A stretch of 64,000 nucleotides of DNA from Epiperipatus broadwayi. Taxonomy: Eukaryota; Onychophora; Udeonychophora; Euonychophora; Peripatidae. The notes beneath the pieces are model-generated. The model did not search any database. It was given only the letters and a program-made list of their open reading frames with translations, and was not told the DNA's origin. The stretch is taken from positions 715,713-779,712 of the forward strand of contig JAQFVV010000282.1 of the NCBI GenBank assembly GCA_028023455.1, given 5' to 3'. Below are positions 56,637 through 64,000 of this stretch, one piece after another (positions within the stretch are counted from its first letter, which is position 1; the number at the start of each line of letters is the position of its first letter). The position numbers were made by a program, and so were the translations under genes.

Positions 56637-58368
56637 TTACTTTGAATATAAGACGCCCCTGAATTTAAGATGTAGTAGGATTTTAAGCTGGAAAATTGGA
56701 GGAAAAGATTTTTAATGATTTTATTGAAAAATAAGAAACATTTTTATTTACTTAAATAGAAACTAATATAAATACAATAAGCTCATTTAATTTATTGCAA
56801 ATCTTCTTCAGACATACTTTCACTTTTGACATCTTCACTTTCAGAACTTGAATTATTATCTTCATTATTCCACCAGGGTATATCATCTTCAGTGTCATTT
56901 AAATTGTTTGTAATGCAACATTTTAAGAAAGGTTTTACAACTACAAAACTTACTCAAAATTGCCACGCAATTCTACACAGCTGATATTAATGATCATAAT
57001 ACAGTCCTATGGGAAATATGACTTTTGCAGAAATAAGATGTTAAAATATTTGTATACAATCTTCTGGGATGAAAGTTGACAGCACAAACAAATACATTTA
57101 ATTAATACAGTTGTATATTTTAATGTTTGTATTTTTATTATACATATATTGCTTGCATTATAAAATCCTTTTTAGTGTGAATACTGTAACATTTTTTAGT
57201 TTCAAAGCAACCTTTATTAAGTTACTATAACAGGTCTTATGAGCCCAAGTGTGCAGGGACCACATTCTGTCAGCTGTACCAGCAGTTCAAAGAGATTACA
57301 ATGTTACACTGATGTAATACAACTAGGAGGTGGCTCAAAGCAGTCCAACATTTTTGTTTTTTAAAGAAAAACAGATTTTAAAATACAATATTAATATTTA
57401 TTGTTATCTTTTATCTTTTGATTAAAAACCTTTTCTAAAATGCAAATTAATAATTTATCAGATTATTAAAGTAACAAAAGTTTTTTTAAAAATTTAATGT
57501 CTATTTACAATTAATGAATTGATGAAAAAAATCTATAGCAGCAAACATAAAACATATCCAATAATATGGTAAATTGCAGCCGAACATTATAATTTTTTTA
57601 TCAATTTGTTTTCGTGTAAAAATAAATTTTTCTATTAAAATCTGAATCATTCTTCTAAAATAATTAGTATTTTTACAAATTTTTTGTAAAAAAAATTATA
57701 ATGTATTAAAAAAAGATTCTAAAACATTTGTTTTCATTTTGAAATTCAAAATGAAAACATCGGAACTGTCAGAATGGTTGACAGATGCTCTCTTGGGTAA
57801 AGAACAAGAAACAACCAATGAATGCTTTGGAATGGAGGTTTTTATCTCATTGTTAGAACTTTAAATTTAAGTCTTATTGATTTATTAGTTGTAAAAAATT
57901 CTAAGATTATTCAGTGCAGTTTTCTCAATAGTATAATGGTAAAATCGGCAAAATAATGTTAAAAGATTCTAAAACACACATTTTCACTTTGAAAGTCAGA
58001 ATGAAGATATTGGGAACTGTATAAATGATTTCTTGTTGTAAGAAAAATTCTAAAAATTATTCAGTATACTTTTCTCAATAAAAAATTAGAAAAAATCACA
58101 TTAAAAAATAGCAGTTTAAGAGAGAGTTAAAGCCATTTATGAAATTAATTCAAAAAATATGGACTTTTAATATTAAATCTTTTTTATTTTGATTAAAAAA
58201 GATTTAACATGCTATTCTAAACAGGGATATCAGTTGTAATACTATGTGCATGTAGAGCATATGAACTGCAGAAATAAGTTGTTAAAAATTTTTGTTTCAA
58301 ATTTAAAATGCACCCATCTTTTACAGGTCCAAAATTTGAAAAAAAAGTGCATCATATATTAGAAGTAA
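56637..58368 (-). mobile_element. Pogo-like DNA transposon with internally deleted transposase
   Basis: The ends TTACTTTGAATATAAGACGC and the complement of TATATTAGAAGTAA are diverged inverted repeats flanked by TA (56635-56636 and 58369-58370). The left end carries the transposase C-terminus. The interior holds two direct copies of a GATTCTAAAACA...CATTTTGAAA block (about 57715 and 57965) and an unrecognised GC-richer patch at 57236-57350. Confidence 0.65.
56792..56950 (-). pseudogene. Pogo/Tigger-type transposase, C-terminal remnant
   Basis: The minus frame reads VVVKPFLKCCITNNLNDTED, then DIPWWNNEDNNSSSESEDVK and SESMSEEDLQ before TAA. The pattern (I/V)xxSFKKCxISNxLDGxEDDxL with an acidic tail and stop is typical of pogo/Tigger DDE transposases. 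The catalytic core is missing from the element, so it is a deletion derivative. Confidence 0.7.
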
Positions 58369-58370
58369 TA

Positions 58371-59403
58371 TGTAATATTTACTAAGGCAATAAACCTTTA
58401 AGCATGTGCACTTGAAAATGCGAAGGTAGGGACCTCTACAGGTCTTCTTACTGACTTAATGATTGGGAGTTACAATAAATTTGGCAGAACAACCTACATA
58501 CAGTTAATTTAGTCAAAATAGTTATGTTTGTTAACTGGTTAAATATAGCAACAGAATGTTGAACTTTGTGTTACTCCTCGACTATTAAATTCACTTCTCT
58601 GCTTAAAAAGTTATTAAGACACTTAAATTGATTCACATTCTAAAGGTGAGAACATCAACGCTAAAAGTTCATATGATATTTTATATGCACTGATAAATGT
58701 TGGCTGCTTGACATTTTAACAAATATTATGTCATATTTTAATGTGACTATTTTTATATAAAAATTATTAAATTTTCAAAAATATCTATTTTGAGTAAATT
58801 ATTATAGTTATTTTATAGAAAACTCAAATTAAAGCATAATGAAATTAAAACTAATAAGGAATGGATTTCATTGTCTTATATCTGTAAATTACATTCAAAA
58901 TTAAAAAAGTTTGTTTCCAAAGATTGTAATATTGGAATTCAGATCTCCACTGTCTTTAAATATATTGATAAATAGTACAAAGGATAGAATAAATCAAACT
59001 TACGGGCATCAAATTGGGTATTCTATTTTATACGCAAGATTTAATTATTCAGTGATTTACTTCAGTGAAACCAGGACCATATACGTCTTCACCAGCATTT
59101 TTATCAACATAAAAATCCAAATCTAATTTTCAACTTAGCTCCATTTTTTTGTCATGAGAGAAATTCTCTATATCATTATTGTCAGAAAATTAACATTATA
59201 TGTAATGAGAAATGCTAGAGAGAAAAAAATTAAAGTCGCTTAATACACTGCTAATATGCTACCTAGCATGCTCTGAAATTTTAATTGTTAAATTACATTT
59301 CTATTTTTTTTTATTTTGATAGTTTATTACCATGGCTCTGGTGTACAGCACCAAAAGTGCACTCAAATCATTATACTTTATATGTATGACTATCCTGATT
59401 TAA
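58371..59403. other. Unassigned AT-rich DNA, one protein-like patch
   Basis: On the minus strand about 59110-59048 an AG-bounded segment reads LDFYVDKNAGEDVYGPGFTE followed by VNH and a stop, or by a GTAAAT donor. It is too short to call a gene. Confidence 0.25.
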
Positions 59404-59540
59404 CATATTGATGCAGTTTGGAACAGTTGATAAAACATCTGACTTGGGATTGGGCGATCCAAAGATTGATTCTGGTGCTTGCAGTTCTGGGGTTCAAACT
59501 TGTTATGAACTCCTGAGCAATAAAGTCATTAGCATTTTTT
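59404..59540 (+). repeat. tRNA-derived SINE, family S2
   Basis: ATGCAGTTTGGAACAGTTGA (A-box relic), CATCTGACTTGGGATTGGGC, CCAAAGATTGATTCTGGTGC and the tail CTCCTGAGCAATAAAGTCAT plus T-run. It is the closest match to the unit at the start of the window. Confidence 0.65.
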
Positions 59541-59569
59541 TTGACACACATGTTTATTATTTAATAACT

Positions 59570-60110
59570 TAAATACAGGCTTATTATATACCTGTATCAA
59601 TATATGTAATATATAGGGTATAAGAGCACAGACTTTCACATGACCCACCACTCTCCACTCTATCTCATAACACTTGCTACACTTGAACACATCTATGTTG
59701 AAAAGATAAATAATCACCAATATACATATTTCATGCTAAACCAGCAATCATCAGTTGGTCCAGATTAGCATCTCTACACATGTATGCAATAAGTGCTCAG
59801 ATATATATCGAGATAGCCAATCTTCATACTTTAATGGACAGGCTTCAATCTACTCCACATTCCAACTCTTCAACCATCCATCCAATTGAAAATCTGATGA
59901 TGGAATGCTCAAAGGCCACCCTGAGACCAACATTCTTGTCACACCCATGTTGACCTAAAGTCAGTCTGAACCCTCATGTACAGGACATAATCCCATTTAA
60001 TGCATATACGAGGGATGGACAGACATTTCTACTATATAATGACTGAAATACAGGCTTATTATATAACCGAGTTCAAGTGTATCAGTGTTATGTTTATTAT
60101 TTGTAAATTA
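59570..60110 (+). repeat. Family K repeat, near full-length
   Basis: Same blocks in the same order as at 6.1 kb, from CAGGCTTATTATATACCTG and TATAGGGTATAAGAGCACAG to ATAATGACTGAAATACAGGC. The terminal CAGGCTTATTATATA occurs at both ends, as a short direct terminal repeat. Confidence 0.8.
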
Positions 60111-60640
60111 TGTGTGGAGTATAATGTATAGACACACATCATTTGTCAAACACTTATATGTAATTTCTAGTCTTCACTAATTAACCTCATACTATTAACA
60201 AACTTTTCAGCAATCCTTTATTTACTAGATTGCTATACCAATGCAAAAGTACTTCTTACACTAGCTATCCTATGTATACATAAGATTTGACAAATCTAAC
60301 AAGATGCTAAACAATGATGAAATCTATTACATTTCCAATGTAAACATAGATAATTTCATTGGAAAGTTTATGAAAGTTAGAACTAAATCATATATAAATA
60401 AGGCTACATTTGCATTTGGAGTGAAATGGATTTCTGCCTTGTTTAGAAACTTGCTGATCTCATAATCCTTACATACATATGAGAAGCTGATTAAATGATC
60501 ATTTTGCACTGACATAATAATATATTACATGTAAGGGTGCTGATTAATGTATTAGCAGCATTTAATCAATTAACCAAGACCAAAAAATGTGTGAGTATAA
60601 GGGTGCTGATTAATGTATTAACCAAGACCAAAAATTGTGT
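60111..60640. other. Unassigned DNA with a short direct duplication
   Basis: AAGGGTGCTGATTAATGTAT recurs at about 60533 and 60599. Otherwise nothing recognised. Confidence 0.5.
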
Positions 60641-60644
60641 GAGT

Positions 60645-61045
60645 ATATATATATATACAATTATCCACTTCTTATACAACTGATACACATGACCACATAC
60701 ATGTGAAAAAGGATAAATGATCGCCACTATACATATTTTGTGCTGAGTCAGCAGTTCATCCTAATCATCACCCCCACACATATATATATAATTAGTGACT
60801 GAAGAGTTGGAGGATAGAGAAGCTTGACCATTAAAGTTTGAAGATTTGTAAACTAAGAACTGATTATATATGTTCATGAGAGATGATGATTTGTACCAAC
60901 TGATGAGTGCTGCTTCAGCACAAAATATATATATTGAAGATAATTTACCTTTTTTCACATGTATGTGGTCACGTGTATCTGTTATATAAGATGGAGTTGA
61001 TGACTAAAGGAGGCTTGAAAGTCTAGATTCAAATCCCCTCTAATT
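60645..61045. repeat. Two opposed family K fragments
   Basis: A plus fragment (60655-60785) with ATACACATGACCACATACAT meets a minus fragment (60785-61045). The latter carries ACCAACTGATGAGTGCTG, TGGTCACGTGTATCTG and GGCTTGAAAGTCTAGATTCA. Both are more diverged than the others. Confidence 0.65.
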
Positions 61046-61970
61046 ACATCTAGTTTAAAAAACTTATATACTATATTTGTATTTAAATGTATAGTTAAGG
61101 CCAAATTACATTAGCTATGGATAAATAGCAAAGGGTCAAAAATAGAATGAATTCATTCTTTTCATAACCATTGATATCATACTGTATTATTTATTCATAA
61201 CCTGAGAAAAGTGGTTCATTCTTACTTCTACATACATTGTGATGGTTTATCCTTCTATAGAAAAGAGGAGCTGATGTACACAAGAGGCAGAGAAAGTTAC
61301 TCATAGATGGAAAGAATTTAAGATTGAAAAACAGGAAATGAGTCAAAAATAATGGGCATTTAATATATATATGATGTAGACATTGTGGTACCATCCTAGA
61401 TTTCTAAAGAAATTAAGTAGCTATTAATAAATGTGTGCTTGTATCATTGTATTGTGATATAATATGACTTTTCTTGTTTTCACACAATAATGTAAAGATG
61501 CCAGATACAAGATTTATATATTTATGCTGTAATCAAAATAGGTTTTTCTTTGTACTTGTTTCAAAAGTTTCTCAAACCAATGTCACATTTTGACTTACTA
61601 AGACCAGACTCAATTATAAAGAACAAAATCATAATGGGTAAACAATTTTAAAACAATAACATGTTTTATAGACAATGTTTTTTATTTGCTATTCAAGATA
61701 TTAATATAGCACAGGTGAAATTTGTTTTTAATATGAAACAAAAGTGATCCCCCTCCCTCCTTTTTATTCTTCTTTCGCTGAATCAAAATAATTTAAATTT
61801 TACTTCCGTTAAATAATTTGTTTTTCCCTGAAATAATGCTTATCATTGAAATAAATTATTTCAAGGATAAAAAGAAAAATGTTTTTCAAATCAATGTGAT
61901 ATTTATACATTACACTTTTCAAACAAAAAAAAAAATAATAATATATTGCTTTATTACTCAGGAGTTCATA
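61046..61970. other. Unassigned AT-rich DNA
   Basis: No gene or repeat recognised. Confidence 0.35.
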
Positions 61971-61971
61971 A

Positions 61972-62395
61972 GAATCACATGACCACCATTTCTTATGCTT
62001 GCTTGTAACTGTTATTAAAACAGGAAAAACTCACTATACATATTGTCATACATAGCAAACTAGAGTAATCAATGGATGCCTCAAGGCTTGTGCATAAAAT
62101 CCCAATCTGGTGCCTACTCATCCAATATCCTCATTAGTTTCTGGCTTGTGGTCTTCATCAGTGAGGTGTTTTCAATTTAAGACTCATAATTTTGTAGTTA
62201 AGTGAAGATAAAAGGTGGCTGCTGGAGGGTTGCATTAGATCCTAAGTGCTAGATGGAGTGCCCTCAGATCCAAGACTCCTCACTGATCAAGGCCACAAGC
62301 CAGAAACTAGTCTGGGGATATTGGATGAGTAGGCACTGGATGGGGATTTTATGCACAAGTCTTCTGGCATCTATTGATTACTCTGGCTTAATTTT
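61972..62395. repeat. Foldback family F, long copy
   Basis: AATCACATGACCACCATTTC, TATGCTTGC and AGTAATCAATGGATGCC begin the left arm. The right arm has CACAAGCCAGAAACTAGTCT, GGGGATATTGGATGAGTAGG and GGCATCTATTGATTACTCTG. The core has GTCTTCATCAGTGAGG and its complement CCTCACTGATCAAGGCC. Confidence 0.85.
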
Positions 62396-62397
62396 GA

Positions 62398-62530
62398 GTG
62401 CCAGATGTGAAACCACCAGAATCAATCCTGGACATTGCTTGGAAATTCATAAGAAGTTTGAGTAATCCTGGGACCTCCTGATCCCAAATAAGGTGCTCTA
62501 CTACCTACACCAAACCACGCAGAGTACTTT
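62398..62530 (-). repeat. tRNA-derived SINE, family S2
   Basis: On the minus strand TGGTGTAGGTAGTAGAGCAC resembles an A box. It is followed by GGGATCAGGAGGTCCCAGGA and AACTTCTTATGAATTTCC, as in the unit at the window start. It directly abuts the family F copy. Confidence 0.65.
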
Positions 62531-62882
62531 CCAAATAATAAAATAATACTTCATTAATTAAAAAATTCCACAAGCACAAGTTTTCACCAAACAAGTTGCT
62601 AAATTAAGCTAGACCATTGCCTAATTATTAAAATATTATTTTTCTTTTTGCAAACAAATATATATATTAATAATTAACTGTATAGACACCTTTAATAGTA
62701 GAGATGTGATAATTATTTACATTTCTGTCAAACTTTTATTAAGCTGGCCCTCAAGTTTTTTATTCATCAATCTCTTATTTGTCTGGTTACTTAGAATCTT
62801 TTTCCCTCTCTGACAAATTTATAAACTCCTTTCATCTGTTATTTTTATGTGCAGACTATACTTCTGTTGGTGTTTTTATATC

Positions 62883-63105
62883 TAGTGTCTGAACCTATCC
62901 TAGCACTTCTCTGAGGAGTGCCAAAGCACGAAACCATGGTCAGAGGCTTGGGGGGGGAGGTCCTGACAGAGATATTTTAAATGCATTCTCTAGCTAAGCA
63001 TTTATCACAAAGCTTGTTAAGGAATTGGCAATCCTCATTGTTTATAACTTACAAGCTTAAGAGAATAGGGTCATGTGATCTATGACTCTTATTTTGACTA
63101 TTTAT
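62883..63105 (-). repeat. Foldback family G, partial copy
   Basis: AGCACTTCTCTGAGGAGTGC, CACGAAACCATGGTCAGAGG, GGTCCTGACAGAGATATTTT and AATCCTCATTGTTTATAACT are the complement of the order at 48.3 kb. A G8 run lies at 62951. Confidence 0.8.
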
Positions 63106-63334
63106 ATATCTATATTTATGTGAAACTAAACAAATGGTTTTAATATATTTTAATTAAATGAAATTTTAAATTCATTTTTACAATAAAAATTTAAAATGGA
63201 ATGTTTTCAAAGTGATGTGTGAATGCACGTACACAAAGAAACATGCATTTAGAACATATGGTATAATTGTGAAAATTGTTAATGGTGCTGATGTAATTAA
63301 ATATAATTAATATTTATTTATAACTTAAGATTTG
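63106..63334. other. Unassigned AT-rich DNA
   Basis: Nothing recognised. Confidence 0.35.
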
Positions 63335-63842
63335 AAATACCAGGCACTCTTAAAACCTGGAGCCTAATTGTAAATATAGAGAATTTCAACTCAGACTTTC
63401 AAGCCCCTTCACTCTCCACATTATCTCATACTATCGATACACATAACCACATACATGCAGAAAAGACAAATAATCACCAATATCTGTATTTTGTGCTAAA
63501 CCAGCACACATCAGTTGGTCCAGATTACTATCTCCTGTACATATATATAATCAGTGCTCAGTTTATATTAATAAAACAAATCCTTACACTTTATTGGACA
63601 TGCTTCAACCTACTCCAATCTCCGACTCTTCAGTCATCCATACAATCTGATGATAGAATTCTTTAAATGCCATGCTAATGCCACTATTGTCATGCCCAAC
63701 TGATGAGTGCTGGTTTAGCACAAAATACAGATATTGGTGATTATTTGTCTTTTCTGCATGTATGTGGTCATGTGTATCCATAGTATGAGATAGTGTTGAT
63801 AGTGAAGGGGCTTGAAAGTTAGTTTAAATCCTCTATATTTAT
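63335..63842. repeat. Two opposed family K copies
   Basis: A plus copy (63340-63690) with CCAGGCACTCTTAAAACC, AAACCAGCACACATCAG and GGACATGCTTCAACC runs into a minus copy (63690-63842). The minus copy starts CCAACTGATGAGTGCTGG and ends GGGGCTTGAAAGTTAG. The arms make an imperfect palindrome. Confidence 0.75.
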
Positions 63843-64000
63843 AACTTTTAAACTTATCTGATAATAATACTATACATATTTAATCTTTTGATTGTGGGTT
63901 TAAATTGGGTTAAAATTTAATTTTAAATAAATGTTATTACTTAACTTTTAAGACTATAGGGGCAAAAAATAAATTTATATTTTAATTTAGGATTCTCAGA

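Overview
The window looks like nuclear DNA of an invertebrate animal. It is very AT-rich (roughly 70% or more by eye), nearly gene-free, and packed with transposable elements at all stages of decay. It contains no operon-like gene packing, rRNA, CRISPR array or functional tRNA gene. The mix of elements (RTE-type LINEs, a Penelope-like element with a GIY-YIG nuclease, Merlin and pogo-type DNA transposons, tRNA-derived SINEs, many long foldback elements) is typical of animals. The species cannot be fixed from sequence alone.

Layout. 0-3 kb: tRNA-derived SINEs, a 540-bp inverted repeat, and an RTE tail split by a TIR element. 3.5-6.1 kb: a near full-length but decayed RTE LINE (minus strand). 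6-14 kb: several large inverted repeats, including an 881-bp near-perfect palindrome with a GIY-YIG-like tail in each arm; a 1.4-kb array of a 31-bp minisatellite; and a TIR element. 15.7-17.8 kb: the only long intact coding region, a 607-residue Penelope-like reverse transcriptase/GIY-YIG protein (minus strand). 18-30 kb: foldbacks, a pogo-like non-autonomous element, a purine tract, a SINE with clear target-site duplications, and RTE tails. 31.7-33.1 kb: a complete but inactivated Merlin transposon with 8-bp duplications. 36.8-38.2 kb: a decayed unrecognised coding segment (minus) interrupted by a hairpin element with a tRNA-like loop. 40-44 kb: a nested palindrome, a Penelope end fragment, and a pogo-like element. 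44-54 kb: a decayed LINE reverse transcriptase and three small phase-compatible candidate exons (plus strand) that may belong to a host gene. 54-64 kb: a pogo-like element with a transposase C-terminus, RTE tails, and many copies of one roughly 500-bp repeat family.

There is no gene system in the usual sense. The notable features are the interplay of Penelope-type and RTE-type reverse transcriptases with non-autonomous repeats, a dispersed hairpin motif with hammerhead-ribozyme-like core boxes (CTGANGA ... GAAACGT), and a short core (CATCAGTGAGG-like) shared by otherwise different foldback families. Coordinates of repeats were read by eye and may be off by several bases.
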